From contig CALSFV010000365.1 in the NCBI GenBank assembly GCA_943737045.1, forward strand, positions 62,001 to 126,000: DNA of 64,000 nucleotides, given 5' to 3'. Position numbers and translations under genes: made by a program. How positions within the stretch are numbered: the stretch's first letter is position 1; each line of letters opens with the position of its first letter. A model generated the notes under the pieces. That model ran no database searches, was not told the DNA's origin, and worked only from the letters and a program-made list of their open reading frames with translations. Of this stretch, positions 23,291 through 34,490 are shown in pieces. This DNA is from Parapristionchus giblindavisi (Eukaryota; Nematoda; Chromadorea; Rhabditida; Diplogasteridae).

Positions 23291-23853
23291 ATGCCAGAAC
23301 AAATGGAACAAATCATCGCTCTCAACAAAATTCCAAATGTACAACGTTTTGCCATCAGTGAGTTTTATTTTACAGAACATATTTTCTATAATTATAATGA
23401 TGTACCTATAAATATCTAATCTACATTAATCTATATTTCTTCTACTATTTTATAAAACTATAATGCTATTAAGCTATTTTATATTAATCTATATGTATAT
23501 AAAATAAATTGATAATTATCGTCAATTCTCCAGTTTCCTTCATTTTCATCAACATCTCTAACTACTTCAATCTTCCCTTTGATATTGAGGAGCAGCCTCT
23601 GTTCAAGGTGAGAGTTGAAAGTTTAACTGGTCAAAAGAAAGATCAAAGATCAAGCATTTCAGGTAACGTCTACGGTCATGCATTTGTTCATGATTGCTTT
23701 CTTTGCAACCGTTCTAGTCGAGTATGTCTACTGGTTGTTCGTCTTTCCAATGCAATCACGCAGAGTCAGTTATTTTTCAATGATTTTTACATTTTTTTAA
23801 AATGATTTTTACAATTTTTCAATGATTTTTACAATTATTAGGTCATTTCATGA
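23291..23853 (+). CDS. Small two-helix membrane protein, family unknown (paralog B)
   Basis: Exons 23291-23357, 23534-23607, 23663-23764 and 23842-23853 join into 255 nt, 84 residues. The start codon abuts a TTTTCGCAG acceptor, so spliced-leader addition would leave almost no 5' UTR. Helix 1 is SFIFINISNYFNL (about 24-36), helix 2 is FMIAFFATVLVEYVYWLFVF (about 57-76). Conserved with paralog A: the IP-VQR motif near the N-terminus, F-K at the exon 2 end, EY-YWL in helix 2, and all intron phases. Intron 3 is optional: reading through also gives a short tail before a stop. Function not known. Confidence 0.7.
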
Positions 23854-23934
23854 ATATTTTAAATTTTTGTGGGAATCATTCAAATTGTATAGTCCATATA
23901 AAATGTACTTGTGTATTTGGCTTCCTACCGGCTG

Positions 23935-24400
23935 CGAATCAGAGAAAGATCCATTGATTATTGTGCGTATAAAATGTACTTGCATAAGAAAATGACAAAT
24001 GGTGCTAACGAACGGAAGTCACAATCGAGAGGCGAGCGAGATGTAGCCTTCTACATCTCGCCCCGCCTTTCGATTGTCTCTCCGCTGCCTCTCTCTAACC
24101 CGGCTGACCTTCGCCGCGCGCTATATTATATATAAAAGAGATCGACATAGTTTCTTAACCATGCAAAACAAGACTGTCTCTTGTGGGAGTGGTTGGCTAC
24201 TCTCGTACCAAATAAACAAGTGTATTTTGTACGGTAAATTACTCCCAACTTTCCCCTCCCTTCCCTCCTCGCTCTCTCTCTGATCCACGTACTATCTCAC
24301 GTGTGCTCTCTCCCTAAACATAGAAGCACATTGTGGCCGTGGCTGGCTACTCTCGTACCAAATAGACAAGTCTATTTTATACGGTCAATAAGATCTATCT
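23935..24400 (+). repeat. LTR-like dispersed repeat, second copy
   Basis: Shares the block order of 11850-12165, with the box TATATATAAAAGAGATC near 24129. It continues into a tail with GGCTACTCTCGTACCAAATA followed by ACAAGTGTATTTTGTACGG; this tail is repeated at 24340-24390. A piece of it (AAGTACATTTTGTACGGACA) also occurs in the array spacers near 33363, 46733 and 58232. Confidence 0.45.
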
Positions 24401-26009
24401 TCGTTGGTGGCTGTGACTATTCAAGTGCCGGCCGTTATGGTCGATTGTGTTTTGCCATTAAAAGGAATACTTATGAAAGGACCTAATATTATTATTATTA
24501 TTTAGTAAATATTATTTATTTATTGCTTACAAAATTATTTTTTAAATACGTATTCACTACTTTCTCATTTTACGTGAAAGTTAGTGAAAGAATAAGTAAA
24601 TATTGGATTTCTTACAGGTTTCGAAAAAGGTCGATTAGTTACATCTCTTAATTAATCGATCAGCATACAAGTTTCGATTCTTCATTTGTCCAATGGTCTT
24701 GCCTCTTTGTACATATTTGATAAAGCACTTCGTTTTTTGTTGTGAAGATATTTAAAGTATTTGAATATTTAAAAGATTATCAGAAAAAAAAGAGATTAGA
24801 AACTTGATAAATCGGCATAAAAGCTTATCAATCCAGTTTTCTCTGTCAATTCACTTTTAAATTTTCTTATCAGACGACAGACACATAGCGAGTACAAAGA
24901 GCGTGGATTCTTTTCTTTTTTAAGAGTTCGAGAATAATCGATCATTATCTGGGATCATTATGTTTGCCAGACATGAAATGTACACCGTGAGTTAGTTTGG
25001 AACTCTCCGCTCTGTAACACTGTTTCGTAGAAACAGGAAGCTTTGCCAGAGCGGGGTAGTTTCAAATTCTCGGATGTTAAAAATGTACCACATTGATCAC
25101 ACATCTTATTTATTAAAAGAGCTCATAGCTTAAAGTGAAATTCTTCAAAACAACGAACAGTATAAGAGAGGTATCGATTATTTAGAAATAAAATATGCAC
25201 AGAGAAAACCGAACGCTAAAGCTTACAAGGGGATGGTCGCAACTGGTCCTGGCCATATGAGATGGCAATAACATTTCTAGGATCACTTTTCGATGCTGAT
25301 TACGAATCCGTTTTCAGAAAGTGCCTAATCGACCTGATTTTCGAGAAAATCGGTATTGAAATTTGGCTTGTTAATTCGAAAATTCGAGTAGTTTCCCTCA
25401 GAAACTATTTGGATTGCATCGGAAAGATCCGGTGATGAAAGCTAGACTACTACGAGAGTTTATAGATGAGTTCACCAGCCCACCCGGACGGTTTGCGCAG
25501 GAAACCACACGAATTTCCGAATTAAAATACCGATTTTCTCGAAAATTAGATCGATTAGGCACTTTCTGAAAACGGATTCGTAATCAGCATCGAAAACTGA
25601 TAATAATCATGTTATTGCCATCTCATATGGCCAGGACCAGTTGCGACCATCCCCTTGTTAAATTATTTGATCATGGTTACAGTATTCTATGAGAAAAAGC
25701 ACAAAGGTGTCGAGCAACGCACCATACAGTAGGCCCCATTGCGAAAAGAAAATATACAGTGTGTAAAACGAGGAGAGCATGATATTTTTCTTTTCCTTTC
25801 ATTTATTTTAATGAAGAAATCAACAAAAAATGATGCACATATTATCTGCAGAACCGAAATTAGAAAAAAAGAAACAGTGTACACATACAGATGAGCATTA
25901 TACTAAGAAAATAAAATTATCAAGAAGGAAGGAAAGCATAACGAAATATTACTAAAAGTGATGGCTATTTGCCACCCAGTTGACTCCTCTTCTGTATCGC
26001 AAACGAGCT
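24401..26009. other. Intergenic region between paralog B and the array
   Basis: No gene seen. It holds a decayed TTAA-type MITE near 24986-25075 and the MITE 25226-25657. From about 25085 onward it is paralogous to the array spacers near 36950 and 48235, so the duplicated unit begins here. Confidence 0.6.
25226..25657. mobile_element. CAAGGG-ended palindromic MITE (432 bp)
   Basis: Ends CAAGGGGATGGTCGCAACTGG and complement, TTA at 25223-25225 and 25658-25660. The paralogous spacer at about 48361-48385 has the uninterrupted site GCTTAAATTATTTGATCATGG, which proves insertion. In the spacer of copy 2 a different element (37087-37454) sits at the same site. Confidence 0.9.
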
Positions 26010-29000
26010 CTAACGAGGCACAACTTGAATAGATCTTCGGCTTCTTCTCGGATGAGAATCGTCCAATACGGCAAGCGGAACCTCGGGCTTCGACTGAAAA
26101 TTAACAAAATACTATATTTTAATAATAATGATTAAAATGGCTTACATCAACGTCGGGTTGATCTGGTGTCGACGAATGTTTGGTACCCTTGAAGAAGCAG
26201 ATGCGATATTCACCCTTACACTGAAATGTATATGAAATTTATTAAAAAGAATGAGCCCAGGATGACCTTTGACTTTTTCTAGCGAAATCGTTCACAATAA
26301 TCGTATTGAAAAAAATTTATTTACCTTCTTGATAGTTTCATGCCACTCCAGGACACTTTCAGAGGTGAGCACGAGAGCGCACTTGGTGCATTCGTACCAG
26401 CAACATTCCTGAAATTAGCCAAAATTGATGAAAATGAGGGAAAACCTGAAATTAGAAATTACTAAAACTGAATTTCACTTATTTAATTTTAATATTGGAG
26501 GATTCCTTTGATTTTATGTCAAAAAAAGTATGTTAAGTAGGGAAAGAGAAAAGGCGCTAGAGTGTGTAAAAATGGAGAGCTGAACTCATGACAAGAAAAA
26601 TCGATAAATTAAAAAATATATATATTTAGAAAAAAAACCTTCTGCATGGAACTGGCATGGCCTCTCCGTAAGTGCGTCAGTTGCTGATTTGCGTTGCGGA
26701 ATTTTTTGTATTCCTGAAAGATAAAATATGTTTATCGATTTGCACAGTCGAATCATTTAAAACCTTAAAAATATAGCAGATTTCGAAAATTTATTAATAT
26801 CAATATTAATATTAATATTATTATCATTATTATTTTATTATTATTATTTTATTATTATTAATAACAATATTCATACCCCACAAATGATGCAATCGATAAC
26901 AGGAAGTTTCTCCACATTGTCCGCTCCCTCGATTTGGGCTTTCTAGAATTAGTTATAATTTGTTCCACTGTCATTACCTTACTGTTCTTTTTCTGTCCAT
27001 ATTGCCCCCTACTCTGGTATTTTCAAACTAGTAGTTTACTTATATTTCCCACTAGCCGTAGACTTGCAAGTCTACGACTAGTTAAACGTAAGTTCACTAG
27101 AAGCGGTGTATAATACGGTAATGCATCTCGTCAAATGTTCTTTCACTTGTAGTAAACTAGCAGTAAACTACTAGTCTGTGACGTCACGTAAGTAAACTAC
27201 TAGTTTAGAAATACCAGAGTATGGCTGCCTAATCTTTTCAATTAAATTAATAGTATTAATAGATGTTCAATAATAAGTACGCATGCACATTAAATGTAAA
27301 TTTTTAAAAAATAACTAAGTTATTATAGCTAACAATGCGAAATAATATAGAGTAATTTGTTTATCTTTTTCTACTTGCGTTACACACTTGTAATGTTTCA
27401 TGCTTGATTTATTTATTTTTAATAATTTAATATCTTTGTTTATTTACCAATCATTATTATAATTAATAAATTTCACACTTACATAATGCTTGACACACTC
27501 CTCATTGAAGAAGAAAGTCATATTCTTTACGGCGCATCTCTGGAAATAAATCAAAAATGCATTAATTGCTCTGGTATTTCGAAACTTCTACTCCTAGTCT
27601 ACTTTAAGTCTACTTACAGTTTGCATTTGAAGTAAACATGTAAGTCTACTTTAAGTAAAACGTAAGTCTACTTAAAGGTGGAGACCCGCGAATGTTCATG
27701 CAAATCATTTGCATATCGTTCATGCAAGTGTCAAGTGAGATACAAGAAGATAGAGTGTCCTCTCATCAGTCACTTAGCGCAGTGGTAACATTTCTGACTA
27801 TCTAGCGATTGGTCGCGGGTTCGAATCCTATTGCCGAACTTTGCTATTTTCAAAAAGCGCGCCTTTGCCTGCGATTGCAAGCACGATTAATTCATGATTC
27901 TAGTGATCAACAGGGTGAATTAGCATAAAAGAGATAGTGTACGGTATGTAGAATAACTTTTGCTATCTTTCTGTCTTCACAGTTTGTTGACGAAAATATT
28001 CGCGGGAGTCCACCTTTAAAGTGGTGTGTTATACTGTAATTAAATTCGTCAAATGTTCTTTCACTTGAAGTAGACTTAAAATCGTCTGTAACGTAGATTA
28101 AGTAGACTTTAAGTTTCAAAATACCGGAGTGTGAGTCCAAAACTCCCCCAAAAAAAACAACGAAAATAAAGAAGGTGAGAGAGTGTGTGCAAAACGAGCG
28201 TTTTCTCTGCGTTTTCCTGTCTCTTCATGACTTTTAAACCTATCATCTTTGATCTTTGACACACAACAGAGTTTATTTATGAGCTGCACTTCCCGTTCTC
28301 CCGCATTACACCAACCCTCTCGTTTTTACCCCACATGCTCTCATTTACTTGTTCTTTCAAATGTTGACGCATCTTTTTGATGTATGATAAATTAAATTAA
28401 ATCAAATTAAATTAAACGCACTGAGAGAGTGGTCTTCTCTTGATGATGATTGATTTCGCGTCTCTCCGTCATTTCCCTTCCACAGCCACAACGAAATCCC
28501 GCCGCACACTGCAAATGGTTCAACAATATTTTTCAAAGCCTAGCATAAAATAAATATTTATCTTTCAAATTAATGACAGAGTTTAAAAAATTTATTTCAT
28601 ATACTGCATGCCGCCTACTCTGTGCTTTTGTTATAGTTTTTAAAAATTTACAAAATTAAAATAAATAATTATATAAAATCTGAAAGTGCATGGCAGCAGC
28701 TAATTTTTTTGGCTCCTATCATATTTTTCCTATACCTATCGATAAAAAACTCTTATTGAAAAATCTCACTGAGATGTAAAAGACCCTTGTAAAGATTACG
28801 TCGAAAGAAATACCTTATAGATTGCATTATTGTGTTCCCTGTTCATGTGAAACAGCATGCGAAGCCACGAAGGAAACTGCATCTGAAATAGAGCACTTAT
28901 CGCTAAGTCACTTTGTTAGGTTATCAACAATATTGTTAACAATAAGTCACTTAGGTCGGGAAAGGAACAATTAGGCTAGGAAAAGAGAAAAAAACAGAGT

Positions 29001-32000
29001 GAAAAAAGAGAAAGAGAAAAGAGAGAAAACGAGAAAAGGAGAAAGAGAGACAGAGACACCGAGAAAAAATGTATCCCACTGCACATAAGACCTGTGAAGT
29101 GTTATATTTAGCACTTTTTGTGTTAAAATGGCACAAAAAGTGTTAAATATATCACTTCACAGGTCTCATGTGCTATGTGGGTTACACCTCTTTTCTCTGT
29201 TTGTGTAAGAAAGGGCTAGGACCGGTTAAATAAGTAACGACGCACCTGACAGATGGGGCAATCGAACTCTACAACCGCATCTTCATTGTCTTCTTTTTTC
29301 GCTTTTTTCCGGTAGGGACCTCGGGGACCTCCCCTTGATCGACGCTTCTTAATAGATTCATAATACGAGGATTGATATATGACTCATTTTCAGTCACTTG
29401 ATGTGAAAATTAGCTAAAAATGACGATGTTTTAGCCAAAAAAATTTTTTTTTCTAAAACGACCCACAATATTCGAACTCTCATCTTTTTACGCGCTCTCT
29501 TGTATTATTTTCTTTACGTGGCTTTTGAATAAAAAATCAGTGATTTTTATGGGGGGGGGGGATTTATTTCCTTATATGAGCGGGAATAATCTCCCGGAGG
29601 AACTTTCGACAAACAACTATTTGATTTTAGAATTATATGATACTTACTGAGGCTGAGTTAGGAGCAGTTGGAGTTGGTTCTTGTCTTTCCAATACAGGAG
29701 GTGCTGAATTGTCGACCTGGAGAACGTTAAAAATTACGACACTAGCAAAAATTGTTGTTTTCTGGCACTTTTGCCAATACATTTTAACAACCAATAAGCT
29801 TAATATAATATTACTGTTCAAATTTGGATTTTTCAACTTTTCTAGGAAATTGTATCGCATTGTACATGGATGCTGTAAACTACCAGCGTGGTCGAATAAG
29901 TGAAAATTCAGAGCGATGTTTAATCAGATTTTAAAATTTGCCAGGAAATTCAAGAATAAAATCACCTACCATTACATTATCGAAATTCGATTTCATATCG
30001 CTTGGTGCATATTCAGTATCGAATAACATCTACAATTGTTCATTATCAAAAATATGTCTTCAAAATAACGTCAGTTCATGATTCGCTTACCGATTCTTCA
30101 GGCGCGACTACGGTATTCTCAACATTGTCCTGAAATTAATCAATATTATTACAAAAACCAGTTCGTGATCGGCTTACAGTAGTAGCTACAGTAACTTCTT
30201 CAACCGCTTCGGGTAGTGGAATAAACTCTTCAGCTTCAACGGTCTCCCGTTTCACATTGAACTCCTGACAAATCGTATGTTACCGCATCATTCGATGTTA
30301 TTGAATTGATAAATCAAAGATAAATCGATAGATCAATAAATAGACAACCTCAGTCAGATCAACTACTTCGAGTTCCGTCTTGATGAAGCGTCTATGCAGG
30401 GGCTGAAATTTATTTATTGATTTTTTTTTCAAAAGATTTCATTTATTGATTTTTTCTGATGATAGTCTCATACCGTATCTGATCTAGGCGTGGCAAATCC
30501 CTCGTGGAGTTCTGAAGTGTTGATGGACGGAGCAGGTGAGTTGACCTTAATTTAGCAAACATAGGAACTTATTGTTAACTCGTTAAGTCAACTTAAAGCC
30601 TTAATATTAAGTCATGCGACTTAAACACGTTAGGCTACACTTACAGCACTCGGAGCGAGTCGTTGACAGAATGTCGACATTGCCTCGATGACACATTCTG
30701 CCAGACCGAAGAGAAGTGTACACTGCTTGTCCGAACTAAAAAAAAGATTTAAAATATTCTTAATTTCGGATTAAGATATCGATAATTTAGATAGCTATAA
30801 TTGATCTTTTTCAGGTCTTAAAATTGTGAAATTATAATTTATTTAGTTCTAGAAATCTTACGTCTCCGTCTGTGCTTTGTAAGCCTTTTTCAGCTGACTC
30901 TTCACATCTCTGAGTGGAATCGATAATGCCTGAAAATCCAATTATTGATGTTTTAATCACCATTTTTCCAGTATCAGATATAGAACCCCTGGCCGAAACA
31001 GCGGGCCTTAACTAATTTCAATATTATATCACGATCACGTTTGCGTGTTTTTCAAACAAAACTTCAAATTTAATATATTCGTCATTTCATTCCATACGAT
31101 ATATTCATGTTGTGAACAAAAATTGAGAAGTTCATCTTTTCTATGTTAAATGTAAAAGGTAGAGTCCTGCGGGTGAGGACCAGCGAAAATTCAAAAACCA
31201 CTGAAAAATTGTATTTTTGATAAAACTAAGTCGAACCTTATTAGTGCATCCAACATCAACGGCCGCTCTGAGAACGTGGATAGTTCTGAAGATCACCGCG
31301 TAGATCGGTTCATCGGTCGCGATGTATTGCTCGTATGCCTGCAAATAATCAATATTTTATTATTGGTTACGGTAGTAATATTGTAATCTATACTGTAATC
31401 AACACGGGACTCTGGTTACGGTAACAATATTGTAATCAACACTGTACTCTGGATACGGTAACAATACAGTTTTAAAAAAAAACAGAGCAACCGCATAGCT
31501 TCTTCTCACCTCATTGACCCATTGCTCTATCGATCGACCGAATCCGGATTCGTCGACTTTCTGCAAGATATCCAATGTTTATTTATATTTATTTTATATT
31601 TATCGTACACCACAAGGGTGTTTCAGCAAGTACAAAGTGATCAAGTGCAAGAAAATTTGTGAACTATCAAGATTATTAAAAGAGAGGGAGATGGGGATGG
31701 GGGAAGGTGAGAGATCTAATGATCTAATGCCTTCTGCTACAGTCAGGAAGAGGAAGAGGTTGAGAAGCCTCTAGTGCGGTGGAGCGGCCGAAAATCCAAT
31801 ATATACAGTTTTGGATTTCAGAATGAGAAGGGGGAATAGATCAAAGATCAAATCGACTGTGCTGATTAGATGTAAAAGTGGTTCACCAACACATGAAGCT
31901 CATTCATTCAAAATGCCAAACAAATTATATTATGGTGTACCATAGTGTGTTATAAAAGTAAAGGTAAAGGTACAACCCGTTATTTAAGGTACACGAAGTC

Positions 32001-32982
32001 CTGTGGGTGTTAGGCCTAAGCATTCTAGGCCATGAAGGGCCCTCAATACTTACCAAAGTGAGCATTATTTGTCTGAAGATCGAAATCAAAGCCTTCATTA
32101 CGCACTCCGAAATGCCTATGATGAAGTGACGTTGCGTGTCTTGTCTGAAGAAAAATCAATATCATCGAATTATCGATTTCATAAAAATCAAAGAATACCT
32201 GTGATTTTCTTCTTTGACGTGGATTTTCCGCAGCTCTCCCTGAATATCTCTGAGCGCGGTAGTGATTGCCTGAGAGAATATTGATTATTGTTCATTGATT
32301 GATTATCGATTTTTTTAAAGCTGGGATAGCGAATCAATCGATATCCACACAGTATGCCATTATCTTATTGCAGTTACTGAACTGGGATGTTTTGCGGATT
32401 TGTTTTGAAAGATTTGTTTTGAATTTTAACTTATATGTTTTCCAAAAACAATGCTTCCTGAAAGTAGGCTAAAACGACACCCCAAAACGTCTAGTTCCTG
32501 CAAGCAGTTACAAAGCGTCATACTCCCTCATAATTTCATATTTAAATTTCATTCAATTTCATAATTTCATAATTAAATTTCATTCAATTTCATAATTAAA
32601 TTTCATTCAATTTCATAATTAAATTTCATTCAATTTCATAATTAAATTTCATTCAATTTCATAATTTCATAATTAAATTTCAAAATTTCATATTTTAAAT
32701 TTCATAATGTCACTTACAAATTCATTGCATTCAACTTCGACGGATGCCCTCAGCAGATCTATCGTGCGAAAGATGACCGCGTAGATGGGATCATCATTCA
32801 CGATGAACTCTTCGTTGGCCTGGAAAATTGATATCAGAATTACTGTAGCCTTTGGTACGGTTGCATAAGCCCCACACGGTCGGGTTCTCTTAGATTACGG
32901 TAGGATGAGGTTACTGTAAACTTACATCATTTGCCCAATTATCGATCGTCCGATTGCTCGCCTCGTCGCCGGCTTGAAACAT
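26010..32982 (-). CDS. Array gene copy 1: zinc-finger protein with duplicated N-terminal module
   Basis: Exons in transcript order (minus strand): 32926-32982, 32718-32819, 32199-32269, 32054-32144, 31510-31560, 31237-31338, 30862-30929, 30645-30735, 30474-30545, 30349-30402, 30178-30264, 30091-30129, 29970-30029, 29648-29716, 29246-29347, 28814-28882, 27483-27539, 26877-26942, 26639-26713, 26325-26408, 26146-26220, 26010-26093. They join in frame into 1626 nt, 541 residues.

Residues 1-107 and 108-211 are two copies of one module, each of four exons with the same phases; shared words are DDPIYAVIFRTIDLLRA and DEPIYAVIFRTIHVLRA. Then comes an acidic, low-complexity linker. C2H2-like fingers follow: C368-C371-H384-H389, C432-C435-H450-H455, and C468-C471-H484-C490. 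Two fingers are split by phase-0 introns after the CxxC. A nucleic-acid or protein-binding role is inferred from the fingers; no family is recognised. Confidence 0.85.
27011..27220. mobile_element. ACTCTGGTATTT palindromic MITE
   Basis: A 210-bp element in intron 17 of array copy 1, with ends ACTCTGGTATTTTCAAACTA and complement. Other members: 22713-22828, 27568-28130 (interrupted) and 45016-45224. Interiors are rich in AAGTCTACTT-type repeats. Confidence 0.75.
27568..28130. mobile_element. ACTCTGGTATTT MITE interrupted by a TTAA element
   Basis: In intron 16 of array copy 1. Compared with the intact relative at 45016-45224, the word CTACTTAAAGTGGTG is opened at its TTAA and a 340-bp element (27676-28015) inserted, with TTAA on both sides. 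Confidence 0.8.
27676..28015 (+). mobile_element. TTAA-flanked TIR element with tRNA-like interior (1)
   Basis: Ends AGGTGGAGACCCGCGAA / TTCGCGGGAGTCCACCT, TTAA at 27672-27675 and 28016-28019. Inside on the + strand are an A-box-like TAGCGCAGTGGTAACA (27775-27790) and a B box GGTTCGAATCC (27818-27828), 43 bases apart, the arrangement of a tRNA internal promoter. The acceptor stem does not pair, so it is tRNA-like, not a functional tRNA. Combination of DNA-transposon ends with a SINE-like Pol III head is unusual. Confidence 0.75.
28620..28795. mobile_element. Partial copy of the 7260-7679 MITE
   Basis: In intron 16 of array copy 1. The right half of the CAAGGG-ended element, including TCTGAAAGTGCATGGCAGCA and GGCTCCTATCAT; the left half is absent or reduced. 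Confidence 0.65.
29075..29181. repeat. Hairpin repeat in intron 15 of array copy 1
   Basis: A 107-bp palindrome with ends CCCACTGCACATAAGACCTG and near complement, and an inner AGTGTTATATTTAGCACTTT arm. Absent from copies 2 and 3, so inserted after duplication or lost from them. Confidence 0.65.
32540..32710. repeat. AT-rich minisatellite in intron 2 of array copy 1
   Basis: Tandem units of about 22-23 bp around ATTTCATTCAATTTCATAAT. The matching introns of copy 2 (about 45950-46080, fewer units) and copy 3 (about 57430-57590, nearly the same as copy 1) hold the same array. Confidence 0.8.
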
Positions 32983-34490
32983 CTCTCCTTGAATTTTGCT
33001 TTAATTTATTTTTTTTAAATTTTTTTTAAAGATTTCAATAATACAGTACAACACGGTCGAATTTTGTACATGCGTAATTATGCGACGTTTTGCGGAGTAG
33101 GGGTATTTTCGATTCACATATTATTGACAAGAATAAATAATAAAACTTCAATTGATAATAAAAACAATAATACAATATTGGGTTAGCACGCAAGTACGCA
33201 TAATAATAATATATTATAGTACATCGATAGTAAAACGAGTATTGAGAGTGTAAAATCACTTGTTTTATTTATACGGAGCGCCCGCAATGACCATTTCTTG
33301 TTTTGCATAGTTCAGAAACTAGAACGATCTCATTTAAATATCAAATCAGCGCGGAGAAGGCAAGTACATTTTGTACGGACAATAAATCAATTACGCATAT
33401 TAATTATGTAAGTACACATATTAATTATAATAATAATATAATATATCAATAGTAAAACGAGTAGATCAATTCAGATATGGTCCAACAAGCAAACAACGGA
33501 GCGATATTAGGCATTGTTCTTCTCTTATGAGACATAGTCAGAGGACGCCAATAGCTTGTATCAAGAATGGATAGGGTCACTCCTCCCTCAGCTTTTCTTA
33601 GAGCAACGCGGCCAGAGGGTATGATAGGCGAGGTTTGGGAATAGTAGCATGCGAGAGAGAAAGAGAAAGAGAGAAAGATAGGGAGAGAGATGAGAAGGGG
33701 CATTGAGTCGGGAAAGAAAGAGGGGATAAAGAGAGGGAGAGGGAGATAGAGGGAGAGAGCGAGAGAGAGATGGGAGAAAAATGTGAAGGGGCATTGAGTC
33801 TAAGTGAGAAACCTATAGATATGATGGATTGACACATTTGCTAACAGTTATGACACACCATGACGGCTCTCGAAAAGCAAGGAAAGGTATTATTCGACTG
33901 ACCTGTATGTTAGCGGCAGTGTAAGTTATGATTACGATGGTAGAATATTGCAGCACTATGTATAATATTTTGGAAAAATTACTTGTATCTAAAGTCGCAT
34001 AATAATTACTCCCTACAAATTTCATCGACACTGGATTCATTTATTTACCCAAAAAGAATAACATTTTATTACAATTTTGCAATTTAATGATATAAAGCAC
34101 AAAACAAATTGGGAAGGAATGGTTGCCACTAACGAGTGAATAGTCTGGGTGTGCATACAAGGAGCACTTCCTTATTCATCTTCTTATTTTCTGTTAGAAA
34201 ATTGAAAACAGTTCAGAGCATTCAGCATTTTTCGAAAAGAGAAAAAGATTTTCCATCATTTCAAAAAAAAAATATTCTTATCCATACTTATCTATATAAC
34301 AGTTAGAGCAGAAATCATTAGCTATAGTGATCTTTTTGAGTATAAATGGAGTAAAGATCGCAAACCCCTCAACGAATATTAGATCCTCCAGTAGACACGC
34401 ATTCCAATATCGGAAGCACTATGCTAACAAAATCCATTCGCTTTTCGAATTTCCTCTCGAGTCGTGTTGTTGACAATCGGAATAAACTTA

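Noticed and set aside
33035..34040. Several 70-85 codon frames on the minus strand in spacer 1
   Set aside because: They lie in purine-tract or AT-rich sequence, lack splice partners, and are not kept intact in the other spacers.
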